From NCBI GenBank assembly GCA_008828725.1, contig MEHQ01003470.1, positions 119,661-183,660 on the forward strand: a stretch of 64,000 bases of DNA, given 5' to 3'. This DNA is from Saccharina japonica. Lineage: Eukaryota; Sar; Phaeophyceae; Laminariales; Laminariaceae. Position numbers and translations under genes: made by a program. Shown one piece after another: positions 24,801 through 35,689 of the stretch. Numbering within the stretch: the stretch's first letter is position 1; every line of letters begins with the position of its first letter. The notes under the pieces were generated by a model that was not told the DNA's origin, searched no databases, and was given only the letters and a program-made list of their open reading frames with translations.

Positions 24801-27800
24801 TAACGAGCGAAGGCGCCTCTAAGTGGACGTGAAAATATATGAATACCCGAAAGCCGTCGATTGATCGCTATCGCCGGGACTTCGCCGCGTGCACGCCACG
24901 GTACACTAGATGTAAAGAAAGTTTGGGTGAGACCACCGACTCCAGTCTATTAATAGTAGGCTTTTCAAACTATAATGTAATAACAAAGTATGGGTAGCCC
25001 AACCGACCGTGGAAAGGGGCCTCATCCAATCAAAATACTCACTTTATTTGGTCGGTAAAGCCGCAGACGTGTACTGCCGTAGAATCGGAACCGACGGAAA
25101 GGGAGACAGTAAATGCAAGAAGGACGTGCCCCCCATGACTTGGAACCCGATACATAATGGTTTTTGAGTGGTCCCTCGATCACTGCGCCTTTTTCGTACC
25201 AACTGAAAGCCAGAGAACAGACCACCCACCGAGCTAACGCATGCAGTAGATTATGGGTTTACAGCATTTGCGGAGGCGAGAAGGCTGCAGACCACTAGCC
25301 AAACTCACCCCTAGCTCGGTGCGGAGGCAAGCCAGGGATGCATCCGGATGGATCCAAACTTGGAACAAGCAATTGGTTCCACCGCATTTGAGTTTGTCTG
25401 AGAAAACGCGCCGGAGTCACAACCATGGCCTTGAACGTCTGCCCAACGGGTGAGGACAAACAGGAGTCAAAATAAATCCAGGCCACACTACCAACCGTAC
25501 ATGCTGGATAGTTTGTGTGCCTCGATTTTATTTCCAGGATTACTGCGGCGCTGAGCGACCACCGCGGTAGTATACCCCGGGCGAGGCTCTCCTGCTTTGC
25601 GGCAGGAGGCCTTAAGTACTCCAATACTTACTTGAAATAATTGGCGAAGCCGTAGAAGAACACTACAGAAAAAGCATCCGCCGTGTCTGGACTCCAAAGC
25701 ATGACCCTGGCTGGGGTAGTCACAAGATATAAGCACTACACCACCGGGGGCGCCGGCTACAAGATCATAATTATCCATACAACACCGCTCAGTCGATGTT
25801 TTATACTGTCATTCGTACCACCTTGTTCCCCTTTCCTTTGCCCCGCTATAGGGCGGTCTGCGACGACGTCGACATGTTCTTGGACGTCCCTTCCCCTTTG
25901 ACCGGAGACACCACCATTACCTTGAGCGCAGGGGTTATCAAGTGCGATACACTGAACGCAGACATATATCCAGAGGAAGTGACGATAATTGTTGTGGAGG
26001 GCGGCACACTCACTATCGTCAACGACAACACCGTGCAGTAAGTATACGATATGTGAGTGTGTCGCATACCTGGTGTCATATGTTAGCCGTGCAGCCAGCC
26101 AGGCCTTATTTGTACTGCCATCTGCTGCTACTTCACATTTATTCGAAGTACGCGCATTGTTGTACGAAGTATATGTCCTGCGTCTGGAATAACTCAGGTG
26201 TTATGCTCAAGTGTAAGCATTGTTGTTTCATCGAACGACTGCGGCGCGGAAACAAATCAACATGGTATTCCGTGGTACTGCTAAAGTACTGAACGGCGGT
26301 TTCGTGCGTATATTAGTCTTCGAGAAATATACCAATACGAATGAGGTCAGGACGAAGCCGTTTTTGTGGATTGCCTGTTGCCTAAAACACTTTTTTACAT
26401 CGTAGCGGGGCCATGATCCGTTCAAATAAACTGCTGCTGTGCGATGTGCGATGGCGTTGGGGTGCCAACAGTCAAATATACACGTATGTGGATGGATGAG
26501 CTTACCAGTGGTCAACCTAGCCGATTCCAGTTACGCACAGGAACGGAAACACTATAGTGTAAGCGGTAATGCCCCTGTCGAAAGAGGATTCATCCCAAAC
26601 GTATTCCCACCGTTCTAGTAATGAGTCCGTTTATAGCCTTTAAAATTGTTGGTACGGACTGGTGCTACGGTAGGGGGGTCATGTATAGGTGCTTGTTTTC
26701 CTCCTGCACAGAGCCACTCGGCCGAGTGACTGCCTTACTGCGTTGTACTCATAACATTTTTTGTTTTTCTGCTGTTCTATATGCACCGCCATTTGAGGTT
26801 TTGTTACGTAAAGCGAACAAGCTATGCTTAGATCCAATTTTCAGTTAGATTCGGAGCCACTCGTCCGATTGGCCAAAACCTGGCAGTGAAAATGTGGTTA
26901 CCCCCCCTATCGTAGCACCAGCCTACGGTAAGAAGCCTCTACACAATGAGGCAGTTTCTTGATTTTTACCTGAACGCCTCTTCATGGCGGGGTACGATCG
27001 TACACTCAACATACCCAGTAGGTATTTCGTCTGCATGGTTGGTCGTGTATTCCTCTGCGGACTGATCGGTGTATTGTCTTTGTGTGGGCCGCCATATCTG
27101 CATAGTTGATTGCGAGCCCTTTTACGAAATATATGATTCAATAAACCTGGCGTCTACAAAAAAGGGTTTGCTCGCAATACGTCTTTTACACCTCGCGTTT
27201 AGGCTAATTTGAGGTATTCCTCGTGTATCATATAGGCGTCTCCCCTCGATCGAGAATTTCTAGAATTGTATGTGGGTCAATGCTGCTCGAGATCTAAACG
27301 GAAGTCTGATGGCTTACGTCCGGCCATTCATCAAATGGAATACGCAGCTGTTCGGCCTTCCTTTCTCACACAGTTGGATGCAAGTGTGGGGGTATCGAGC
27401 TCGCTCGCGAGTAGCCCTTCGGTGTTGCACTACGTAATATCAGGTGGTATTTTCTTCGTCGGGGATAAAGATACGATTAAAACGTACCTGGTATACTAAA
27501 CCAATAGTTAGAGCACCATGGTAGGCGCTGTATTAGTAGGTGCCAAACACACGAGCAGGCAGTTTTCGTGGTGTCACAACATTCTTGTTGTTGGGGGTGA
27601 GCGCGTGGTAGGTGTTGCCGTTGACGATGTTAGGAACAACAGCGTTGTCATGATAATCAATAAGCTAATAAACAAACAAACAAATCGGTTCTTCCTGTCC
27701 ACAGGTTTATCAACGTGGCCTTCCTAGTTATGCCTGGGGCCGCTCTCGTGTTCGACATGCCCGCGACTCGATTCGGGCCTAACGATTATGTGAGCCGCGG

Positions 27801-30800
27801 TATTTTCATCTGTCGCAAGCAGTGACGCAGTCGTATTCAGTGATTTTCATATGTCGCAAGCAGGCGGCTCATAAAAAGGAAGTATTTTCTCTGTGTGCAT
27901 AGTGATCACTGTGCCGCTACGTATGGGTAAGACCGCGGGGCGAAGCCCACCGTCTTTGTAGTCAAAGCTCGAGTTTCATTCTCCGAATTTTCACCCGACG
28001 TTGATATTTGATTCGAGGGTTTCAAAATATGAGGCACAGTCTTTTGGACAACCCAGAAAATGAGGACATTCGTGCATAGACGTCACACGATGTCACCACG
28101 AAGAGGGGGGACGCTACATGGCGGTCCGAACGACATGTACCAGGGATGATGCTCATGTGAGACGTACGTGTTACATCGTGATACCAGCCGCCCGTCCCTC
28201 TGTTCCCTTTTGTCTCTAGGAGCTGCGTGTCTCTATAACGGTCGCCGTGTCACAGACAACGTTTTGCCTGCTGTGCGCAGCTCTGATCTCCGTCAACACA
28301 GAAACCACACACCACACAACCAGCGGTTCAACAATGTCCGCCAATCCAAGGCGAATTATTTAAGCGTAGAAATGCTTTCACGCGCCACATAGATGCCGGT
28401 GCTCGGTTTCCCGGCTGTTGATCGCTGCTGCGGCTTGTACGCCGGAAGTCCGTAGCCGCCTTCCGTTTTGACCCGGCTCGCTGTTTGGTGTTCTTGTTGT
28501 TCTTACTGCTATAGTTTGCTGTTTGATCCTACAATACTCCTGTGGTGGCTACTTATCGATCTGGAGCCACACAGCTCCAGTTCACTACTACTGTAGCTAG
28601 CAGCGGGAAGCTCCCGTACGTCGTATGGACGGCAACATCCCGTTGCTTGTGTCGGGGTCCCTTACAAGTTATATAAAAAAAAACAAGATCAACAACTTTC
28701 CACTCTATACGTACGCAGCCAAAGTACAGCATAGGGAGCGGCGCCTTGTTGGCCTCGTTTGGCTTGCGCTACTATATATAAATGAAGGTGTTACCTACTG
28801 AGCTATAGGGATATCGATTACCCAGCGCAGGGCAATCCCAATAACACCCCCCTCCTCTCTGAACGGCGGGATATTTGGGACGTTGATGCCGTATACGGCC
28901 GTACGTTGACCTACCCGCTTCATGGCATTGCCTGGGAAACCAGGGGTACATGTTGGTTTAGGGACGCACGCGTAAGCGTTTCTATTCTAATAAAAAGTTC
29001 GAAGTGAGATTCGAACCCGTGTCTTCGACGACGTCAAATGCGAGGGAGTTTCCTACTGCGCTATAGGGGTAAATGATCGATCGATTACTCAGCCCAGGGT
29101 AATCCTTACAACACACCCCTGTAAATGACACCACTATATATCGCAATAAACCAGGGACGCGGTAGAAAACAATCCGACCCACGGACTTAGCACGATGCGC
29201 CACTAAAAGCTGCTACTTTTCTCGTCCGCAGAAAATGGAATTTCAGTATTCCAACATGAAATATAGGTTACGTTTTTATACTGTACGATCGTACTGTTGT
29301 ACGCTGCAAAGCCGTATCGCAGGACTGACTGATGTTGAACGGCCTCCCGGCGTTGTCGTACGCTCTCGTGCACGGCGAAGCTTCCCTCATACGCTAGCAG
29401 AGACGTGCAAGCTAACCGTCCCCTTCCTCCAACCGCCCTTGCGTTGGGTTGTGGTGTCGTTGAAGGGGTCTGGGGACTTTGGTGATGGCTCGCTGCTCGA
29501 GGTTCGCGACACCGGCGCCCTTACGTTCAACGGGGACGTCATTATCCGCCAGATTAACCACGCGGACACCGTGCTTGAAGTAGTTGGGAGCGCAGAGTGA
29601 GTAGTTTCGGCATGCCACCCCTCACAGCGTGGTCTGCCAAGCTTCGAGTCAACGTACTACAACTACAGCGGGGCAGACGAACATTGTGGAGCTTGACCTT
29701 TCGTGATATTACCAGCAGGTTGTGACCTGCATGTCATGATGTAGCTGGTCCGGTGTTTTTTCGGGATCACCTAGATTGTGCACACTGCCGTGGCCCCTCA
29801 CTGTAAGGCGCCGACTCGTTTTGGGTGGTTTTAAAAGTCTACTACTGTACTGCAGTGACAGCAGAGTAATGCTTTTAAGCTTGCCACGCAAATTTGTGGT
29901 AGAACATACCCCGAACGTATCCCGGGCGAAAAAACTCCAGACATGTCGCCAGGCCATCCGTACATCTCGTTGACAGGCAGGCAAATAGTAGTAGTGCTAC
30001 ATGGTGAAGTACCTGGCTTCAACAGCAGTGTTACGGAATCCAATCCCTTCACGTCTGGGATCGGATGACGTGCAGCAAAGCCCACCAATCCTCTGGCTCT
30101 TTTATGTTTGGCGTCTACATTGGTTTTCGATCACAGTAGGTGACACACTAGTTGTAGAGAATATTCCGTACTACAAAATAATGCCGAGGGATTATCCATG
30201 TATCTATCTCATAGTTTTTTATTGGCGCACAACATGAGCCTCTGTCATATCGCCTAACTATGCCGTCAAGCAAGGCGTATCTGCAAATGACCTAAGGGTT
30301 TGGTGACGACGGCCCACCTGTTAGGCATGTTAGGCACTCACGATGCGCACGACTTATGTGCAACCACTTCGTGATGATCTACATTCATATTCGTGCGGCA
30401 GGTTCAAAAAGACGGTTCTCATCGAGGACAACCCCCGTGGGATCGAGGTTATGTCTGGCACTTTAAAGTGAGAAGGGGCACGGCAAAGCGATACTGTTGC
30501 CTGCTGCTGTGCTAATAGGTGGTTTCTAAAGGCCGTATATATACCATTACGTGTACATCTCTCAAACGCGTCCCTATAGGATATATTCGCCTCCTTATGT
30601 TTGTTCCTGTAAACAGCTCGCTGAGACGTGGCTGCAGTGCGACTGGCGCGAGCGGGAATACTTTTGTTCGCGCGTATGCAGCGCGCATACCGTTGACACA
30701 GCATTGGTGGTGCCTCTTGAACCAGAGCACGGCCACGGTTGCCCCTGCAGACGCGGGCTATCCAAAGTTCAGCCCTTCACCAACGTAGGGTTGCCCACCC

Positions 30801-33800
30801 TATTCGACTGCGTAAATCGACAGCCGAAGGTGGAAGACCCACTTCTCCTACGCTAATGAACCACACGTCGTGTTTGATTGGAATCGGACCGATGTGCCGC
30901 GGGTGACGTTCCCAATCTGGTGTGTGATCGCGTCTATGTCTTATTGCGCAGATTCCGCGGTGATGCGACTTTCAGAGGAAACAACTTCGTAGGCATCTAC
31001 AACTACAATGGTGGATTCGTGAGGTCAGTGTGGATGTCTTGTTTTCCCGTTGTCCTCATTGTGACACTTGAAGGGTGCTGGACAGCACAGATGCCACCAC
31101 TGAACCTTTACCAGCGTCGCCACCCCTCGTCCGCAGGCCTAACGGTGTGTGGTACCCAACGATGTGTACTGATGGATCGTGATGTGTCAGGTTCTCAACG
31201 ACTGCGACTTTCGACGACTCCGGATCTCGCAGGGGAGGCGAAGGCTGCGTCATCGTCAATGATGGCTCCACCTCCAAAATGAGGTGCAAATACCTTTGTT
31301 TACCGCCCGGTGGAATATTTCCCGTGTGGCTTACTCACTTATGTTCATTGTGTCCGCGAGTCTACGAAATTGCAGCTATACTGTTGTGTGGTCTGTTTAA
31401 CTTGGTGTGTCAGGTTTCTTGTTTGTCAGCGTTTTTGCGCCACTCCAAGAAATGCCAGAAAACGCCAACAACAGTCGTATAAGAAAGGGATTAATGCCGT
31501 GTCCGTCCATGTCACCCACGAACAAGCCGTTGAACAAAGAAGGACCTATGAACCATTGACGGAGGCGCCCAACGGCATTTGTCGTGCGTTTCGAAATATT
31601 AAATATTGTGCCCTCTACAATAGTATATGTTATACTGTAGTGGCCCCACATTATATCGCCGTGTCCAAGGCCAGCCCTGAAAGCATAGCGTAGAGGTGCC
31701 TCCGTTAGTGGAACAGTAAGGTCACTAGTTTCACGAGTGGCAGCACGAGTTAACTTATGCAGACGTGTGCATAAAACTCGCCGTCATATCGCTATCCAAT
31801 GGGCACAGTGCGCTCTTCCCGCGGAACCTTGTGCTCATTTTACGACACGAGCCCTACCACCTGTTTCACAATGCCGGACGCTTGCTTGTTGTGTGCAGTT
31901 TCCGAGGGGACTCGTTCTTCATCAACACCTCTTCTCTACGCGCCGACGCACCACTGGTGTACAACAACGGAATCATGACGTGAGACATAGTCGATGTTAA
32001 CGTTGACCGCCCCATGAGCCAACGGTTCGGAGGGCAACGTCACGAAGGGTGTCCACGGTAGACGGCGTCATCCAACAACGGTGAAGTGGAGGAGGAACCG
32101 TTGTTCTGACTTCGTAGCGGGTGCGATACCTTGTACGGAGTTGTGGGTCACGGCAATGACTCCTCTGAATGAGCGATTCGAGCGTATCCTATGGCTTCAA
32201 GAATGCAAACACCACCCCACACCCTGCTGTATTGTTGCACTCCCTGTTTTAAGGGTTGTATCAAACATTGGTTTCCGAACTATGTGCGTTATGGTATTTC
32301 GTGTATAGGTGGGCCGCCTGGCGCTCCATGAGCTGAGCGGTGACGAAGGGGTCGACAAGAAGGTTGTCGAGGTCGGCGTTCTTGATGGGATAACACGTAA
32401 TGCTTACAGTGAATGGCCTGACACTAACCCCCTGTAACCTTGCTGTTCCCGCTGGACAGCTTCTACGGCAAGGCGCGCTTCGATAACAACATTTCCAGTC
32501 AGAACGGCGCCGCTGTTCGAAACCACTTTGGATCAATGACGTGAGTGCACGTCGTTCTAAACGTAAACTGCATGTGTTCGTTTGACCCGACACGCATGTA
32601 GTACAAACGTTCTGTCTGCGCTATACGTTCACTATACATCAACAGCTGTGTCCGGTCGGAGTGTCGGCGTCGCCTACGCAAGGAGATTGGGTTTGTGGCA
32701 GCTTCAACGGGTGTCAACGGCAACACACAGGGCACTGCTGAGTGGGGCACTACAGGTAATCGCAGTGAGTGTCCACGTGGCTGCCACGCGGGGGACCTAT
32801 TGTTCGGCCACACATATATGCCACACAAGAAGGGCGTAACGAGTTCAGCCGAAACCAAGCTCAAATACCCTTCGCCCTGATATACACAGTACTCGTAAAC
32901 TAATGGCTATTTCTGTACGCGCATGGCATGCCCAATCGGGTCGTTGTTTTATTTCGCGGTCCCAGGTTCCGAAGCGCTGTTCAATTTAACGACAACATGT
33001 CCGAGCGCAGCGGTGGTGGCATCGCTGTTGACGGCGGAGACGTTACGTGAGTGCTGTGAAACGTACATGGAGATAGTGATGGCAGTTTATTAACTACAGT
33101 TTGGTTCCGAAGCATGTAGTTATGCACGTATATATACAGACCGTTGATTGCGGGGTGGCAGTTTCTTTAACCGCTGGCCAGTAGTTAGTTAAGGCAAGTA
33201 AATGGTATATATTTCGGCCATACATGCCCAATAACCCGTGCGGTAAACTCTTCGTTTTCAAAGCTTAGTCGCTCCTACCATCACTTCGTTCTAAGAGACG
33301 AAGTAAGCGCCTTTCTTCGTACTGCAAGCCATCCTTGGCCATGAACGTCGAGCACGTCACGCAAGCATTAGGGCGCTGTCACGTTTGTTTGGAGGGACAG
33401 CGGAGGCGAGCACACGCATTTGTCCGTGGTCCGGCAACTTTCTACCGAGTTGTGCTAGAACATGATATTGCCGCCCGAGCTCAGCGATTCGACTGCTATT
33501 TCGTGGTGTCTTCGCTCTTTTAGGTTCAGGAAGGCGGTGACGTTCAGCGGAAACGATGCCCGAGCTTCTGGGGGTGCCTTTGCTGTCCTGTTTTCAGAGA
33601 AAATCCGAGAGTAAGTTTTTCATTTCGAACGTGCCAACAAGTGTCTGTAGATTGTCGAGGCAGAGCATGATAGCATGCCACACCTTCCGGTTTTACGCGG
33701 AGTGGCCCTTCTTTCGTGCCCAATCGTGCGTTATCCTGCGCTTGGTTTGCTAACCTACAATCGTGCCCAACACGTTACGGCAAGCAATGACACGCCACGA

Positions 33801-34419
33801 TGCAGATAATCCCGTGACACGCGTGGGTATTTTCCCGTACTCGTGCCTTCTGTCTCTTCCGCAGCGGCATGGTAGTCGATTCTGGCGTCGGCTCGCTGAC
33901 CTTCGAGAAGCCATCCGTGGTGCGCTTCCGGGACAACACCGTCGATACCGCGGTTGGGGTAAGTTGGGGGTCCGTCCGGTATACTACCGGGCGCCTCGCG
34001 TGGCGTGTTTTTCGCCATGTTTCAAAGGCATTTGATCGCCCGTTAAGTGCCCTCGATGCTCATCCATCCGCACCTTTCAGTGCTCATCTTTGTCTGTCAT
34101 ACGCTTCGCGTATGCTCTCTACTTACCGGGTGTGCGTAGTATTCCATACTGATACGTTTTACGACTTCTGCGCGTGGGTAGAGCATGGTGCAATCTCGTG
34201 CGCCTGCTTTGTGTCATGTCCCAACGACGTGACACCCGGTTTCACCTTGAAGTTACTCCAGCACGCTACGAAGCGTTGCCCACAACACCTGTCGATCCGC
34301 CACAACGCTCGACATTGGTTCCCGTACAGGGCGAGAACGACTGCACCGTGGGCGAGGTTGAGGAAGGAGCTACGCTGATTGGCTTTCCCGGTGACGATGT
34401 GTGCGTCGCAGCTACGTGA
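12828..34419 (+). CDS. Secreted beta-helix (Pmp-like repeat) protein, copy B, 13 exons, complete
   Basis: Exons: 12828-12886, 25852-26037, 27705-27789, 29466-29596, 30402-30467, 30952-31023, 31191-31283, 31899-31979, 32460-32540, 32966-33046, 33524-33610, 33865-33958, 34330-34419. Together they give 1206 nt, so 401 residues and a TGA, with every junction in phase. Residues 1-18 are a signal peptide (MIKFW then a hydrophobic core ending LSA). Residues 20-110 are a beta-strand-rich N-terminal part; about 154-372 are one-exon-per-coil repeats with FxxN and GGA/GGG motifs (FRGN, FDNN, FNDN, FSGN, FRDN). The last 29 residues repeat copy A's Cys-containing tail. I infer an extracellular beta-helix protein, perhaps cell-wall or surface; no catalytic site is recognisable. 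The weak link is exon 1: intron 1 would be ~13 kb and full of transposons, although phase (AG+G) and signal peptide fit. The acceptor of exon 4 could also be 29431 instead of 29466. Confidence 0.75.
13010..13295 (+). repeat. Dispersed repeat, copy 1 (copy 2 at 16690-16940)
   Basis: CTCAGATCCGGGG, CACTAAG/CAAAG, GGCTCTTCTCCCTCC, CGCGAGAAT/GGCGAGAAT, ACCCACGCTA and TATTAATAGG occur in the same order in both copies. The copies are well diverged. Copy 1 is followed directly by a tRNA-like sequence on the other strand. Confidence 0.6.
13312..13385 (-). tRNA. tRNA-like sequence, Ser(GCT)-like anticodon; pseudogene or SINE head
   Basis: On the minus strand there is a perfect 4-bp D stem (TGGT/ACCA), a loop with T33-GCT-AA as in tRNA-Ser(GCT), and a T arm TGGGG-GTTCGAG-CTCCA, with good A and B boxes. 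The acceptor ends do not pair and the long variable arm of serine tRNAs is absent. I treat it as a degenerate tRNA or tRNA-derived repeat. Confidence 0.4.
13386..15085. other. Intron-like non-coding stretch with CAG-rich and AAC repeats
   Basis: Open frames at 13518-13895 and 13925-14419 have no recognisable domain. 14155-14215 is a CAGCAG/GCGC low-complexity run, 14686-14703 a poly-G run and 14936-14953 an (AAC)n run. Two 18-base pieces around ACAGCACTTCAGACAG repeat at 14567 and 14630. Nothing I would call a gene. Confidence 0.4.
15095..16188. mobile_element. Mutator-like foldback element, 372-bp terminal inverted repeats, 9-bp target duplication
   Basis: The left arm 15095-15466 and right arm 15817-16188 are reverse complements at about 98-99% identity. 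The element starts GAGCAGTGGCCAAAATCGGG. It is flanked by identical AATCTCGAA at 15086-15094 and 16189-16197. Long inverted repeats with a 9-bp duplication fit MULE/Foldback elements. Each arm itself opens with a nested inverted repeat (15101-15137 against 15218-15254) centred on CGGGTATACCCG. The 350-bp centre has short CTACTGCTGTGC/GGTTGGGAGAGGG repeats and no transposase. Near-identical arms suggest a recent insertion. Confidence 0.88.
16358..16676. mobile_element. Long-palindrome MITE, possibly Tc1/mariner-related
   Basis: The whole 319 bp is an imperfect palindrome centred near 16515. The ends are GGGCGCCCCGAAAAG and (reverse) GGGGCGTCCGAAAAG, then CGACACCTAACTATCTAAAA, CGGAGCACTGTG and, near the centre, AACCAATCACTTGGTTTTAAA. 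No coding capacity. Family assignment is tentative, from the GGGCGTCC-type ends; a clear target duplication is not seen. Confidence 0.75.
16690..16940 (+). repeat. Dispersed repeat, copy 2
   Basis: Same ordered blocks as 13010-13295. It starts immediately right of the palindromic MITE at 16358-16676. Confidence 0.6.
16941..17355. other. Non-coding stretch
   Basis: No gene, repeat or RNA recognised between the repeat at 16690-16940 and the inverted-repeat element at 17356. Confidence 0.35.
17356..18362. mobile_element. 1-kb inverted-repeat element with GGGGGACA-rich ends
   Basis: Left end ATTTGACAAAAAGGGGGACA with CATATATCGTGACAAAAGG (17356-17407) is the reverse complement of 18311-18362. 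The interior 17560-17700 has further CCCCCTTTTTGT and TATCCCCC blocks in mixed orientation. No transposase; family not assigned, no clear target duplication. Confidence 0.65.
18363..20155. other. Intronic stretch, simple repeats, no gene recognised
   Basis: 19484-19565 has three AAGCAGCCCAAC units. 19796-19950 has CAG/GCA and CTG runs. Open frames at 18460-18684 and 19842-20135 show no known domain. Confidence 0.4.
20156..20367 (+). repeat. Minisatellite, three units of ~70 bp
   Basis: Three head-to-tail copies starting GTGACTTCG, containing CACGACTCCCGCAAACC and ending AGCCACCAAAACAC, at 20156, 20226 and 20299. They differ by a few bases and a 4-base insertion. Confidence 0.85.
20368..22760. 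other. Intronic stretch, mostly unrecognised
   Basis: 20897-20914 is a (CTG)n run. 21206-21256 holds a 28-base unit (GCAACCAAGGCGTTCCAAAA) in two copies. The 193-codon minus-strand frame at 21429-22010 has no domain and a biased composition. 22745-22757 is poly-C. Confidence 0.4.
21648..21720 (+). tRNA. Degenerate tRNA-like sequence
   Basis: GGTCAGCCGGTAGGAGCGCTCG resembles a D arm with A box, and CCTCGAATCG 45 bases later resembles a worn B box/T loop. The acceptor stem does not pair well. Weak call; could be chance or a SINE head. Confidence 0.22.
22768..23113 (+). repeat. Poly-C-tailed repeat (PCR family), long copy
   Basis: Longest well-preserved member. It starts at CTCCGCACAAAGGG, then GGGAAGGC, CATTGCTGTCTCTGG, GCCTCACAGGCGGTTCT, CTTCGCGCTTGGTGCAAGC, CCGTCCCGGCATTGTAGGG, GGTCTATGGTCATACGAC and CGTGCACGACATGAGTACAC, and ends in C5. 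The other copies in the window share the same order and a C-run at the same end. Confidence 0.8.
23610..23720 (+). repeat. Dispersed repeat, copy 3
   Basis: Matches 6308-6420 (TTTTGCTCCAAAATCAG, CCTCAGAAGGCAGAAATGG, TGGCATGCGT). Weaker similarity may extend upstream to about 23180. Confidence 0.6.
24091..24209. mobile_element. Small MITE, CTATTACGG..GGACC ends
   Basis: 119 bp. The left end CTATTACGGCGGACCATAG and TAAATAGGACC is mirrored by GGTCCTATTTACTATAGG and TCCCCTGTAATAG at the right. A related element is at 57267-57364, and lone ends occur near 56415 and 56912. Confidence 0.7.
24250..24308 (+). repeat. PCR family, 3' fragment
   Basis: Only GGTCTATGGCCATGTGACTA to GACATGAGTACACC plus C8; preceded by another C-run. 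Confidence 0.7.
24309..24905. other. Intronic stretch with a short duplicated unit
   Basis: 24330-24430 and 24470-24545 share GAACGAGGTTGTGTCATACC / GATAACGTGGTGTCATACC plus CAGCGGGAGCAACA-like sequence, a diverged ~100-base duplication. No gene seen. Confidence 0.35.
24906..25790. mobile_element. Fossil tyrosine-recombinase element (Crypton/DIRS-like), non-coding parts
   Basis: Shares several diverged blocks with 37840-38380: AGTTTGGGTGAGAC, GGCCTCATCCAA-(TC)CAA-AT-TACTT, CCCGGGCGAGGC and AGGAGGCCT. No recombinase frame is evident here. Broken and old. The family is assigned only through the 37.6-kb copy. Confidence 0.45.
26040..27700. other. Intron 2 of copy B
   Basis: The exon at 25852-26037 joins in phase directly to 27705-27789, so no further exon is required. 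Exon-like scraps (27368-27482; 27563-27640) have fair residue composition but do not fit the phases. Confidence 0.45.
28780..28855 (-). repeat. tRNA-derived (SINE-like) fragment
   Basis: The minus strand has CCCTATAGCTCAGTAGGTAA, a good A box/D arm. It is flanked by GGTATCGATT-CCCAGCGCAGGGCAATCC, which matches the flank of the next copy at 29050-29125. It lacks the T arm. Confidence 0.5.
28994..29125 (-). tRNA. tRNA-like sequence / SINE head
   Basis: On the minus strand CCTATAGCGCAGTAGG (A box) is followed 40 bases later by CGGGTTCGAATCTC (B box), then a T5 run that would end Pol III transcription. The stems pair poorly, and the flanking ~70 bases are shared with 28780-28855, so a tRNA-derived SINE is more likely than a working tRNA. 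Confidence 0.42.
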
Positions 34420-35650
34420 TTCATCGCCAGCAACGCTTCGGACGGATAACTTTGAGGGGGCAGATGCACAGCCTTGCTTCCTTTCGGGTTTCATCCCCTC
34501 AATGTGTGCCCTATTTCGCCTATAGCTATGTTGGCGGGGTCCGCACCGTTGTTTGCATCGGAACAAGTGGTGGTTAAATATGACCGGCGTCATATGCTGT
34601 GTGCAGCTGACAAGTTCCCTATCGCAGGCAGCGTTGACACATTGAAAGAAGACGCTATTTTGCTTTAAGCCGCACGCATCTACTGTATGGATTGATATGA
34701 CTACGTTTGCCGTGGAGGCGTTGCCGTTGTGGAAGAGTCTCCTTATGGCGATCTAGGCCACCTTTGTTTTTTTTGGGGTAGTTTCTGTCATTTGAAAGTT
34801 TGCTTGTGAAGGAGGTCAACACGCCCAACACGTTCGATATTGCCGTGCGTGGTTCAAACACCCACATACTAACCGATTGGCGTTGAGCATGTCATTTGTG
34901 TGAAGACAATTTGATGTGCTTCTGCTCTATGGACCCCAATTGATACGACAATAGGCTTCTTCTCCTCTGAAGTGGCTGCTCTACGTGGAGCTGATCCAAT
35001 TAAGGATAGTCAATTTGTTGATTCCCTTTTAAATTATATCTAACCCTTGGTGGCAAGTTGTCTTATATGTACCGTGGAGATCAACTTACGCGCACTATTG
35101 CACAAGCTGCATCTCTAAATGTATGGTTTGTCGTTATACGATAAACCAACCCACCGTGATGCTCTTGTTCAAAGTACGGTTGATCAATGCCGGGGTAAGG
35201 GGAACCATGCTGTCCGGGTGTGTGTGAAGTCAAGCCTCAAACTGGGCCAGGGTCGCCACGATCCCCACCGGTGTCGCTTCCGTTGCACCGGGTGGAATAG
35301 AAAACGTTGCGAAGGCTACCACGTGCTATCTATAACGCAGACGTGCTCGCTTAGGCTTATGGTGAGAGCATCGTCACGACGGATACGCTTCGCGTGGTTC
35401 GTAGGGGTAACGAGCGAATATCGACGCCAGTGATGTTCGGAGAGGTGGGGGGGGCGAGGGTTATTCAGGAAGGCAAGCCTGGGACTAGATGGGCTGCCCC
35501 TGCCCTGTCACTAGTGTAGTGTTGAAGTTGCCAACCGAAGGCCAAACCTGGACGCTGGCAGAAAAATAAGCGGGAATGTGGAGTGGTGCAGGTGTACAGA
35601 CGCCTCGAGCAAGAGGCGCATAGGTGCATGCGCTGCTGGCTCGCTATGGA
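34420..35650 (+). repeat. 3' flank of copy B, right arm of the segmental duplication
   Basis: Counterpart of 3941-5100. The match is clearest at 34430-34600 (after the stop) and 35060-35620 (CCGTGGA, TACGCTTCGCG and GAGTGGTNCA words in the same order). No gene seen. Confidence 0.5.
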
Positions 35651-35689
35651 AACGGTTACATTGACAAACCTGGTGGGGATGTCCTCCTA

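Noticed and set aside
27563-27640. Exon-like piece (FRGVTTF or VVGVAVDDV frames) in intron 2 of copy B
   Set aside because: Phases do not fit; exons 25852-26037 and 27705-27789 join directly in frame.
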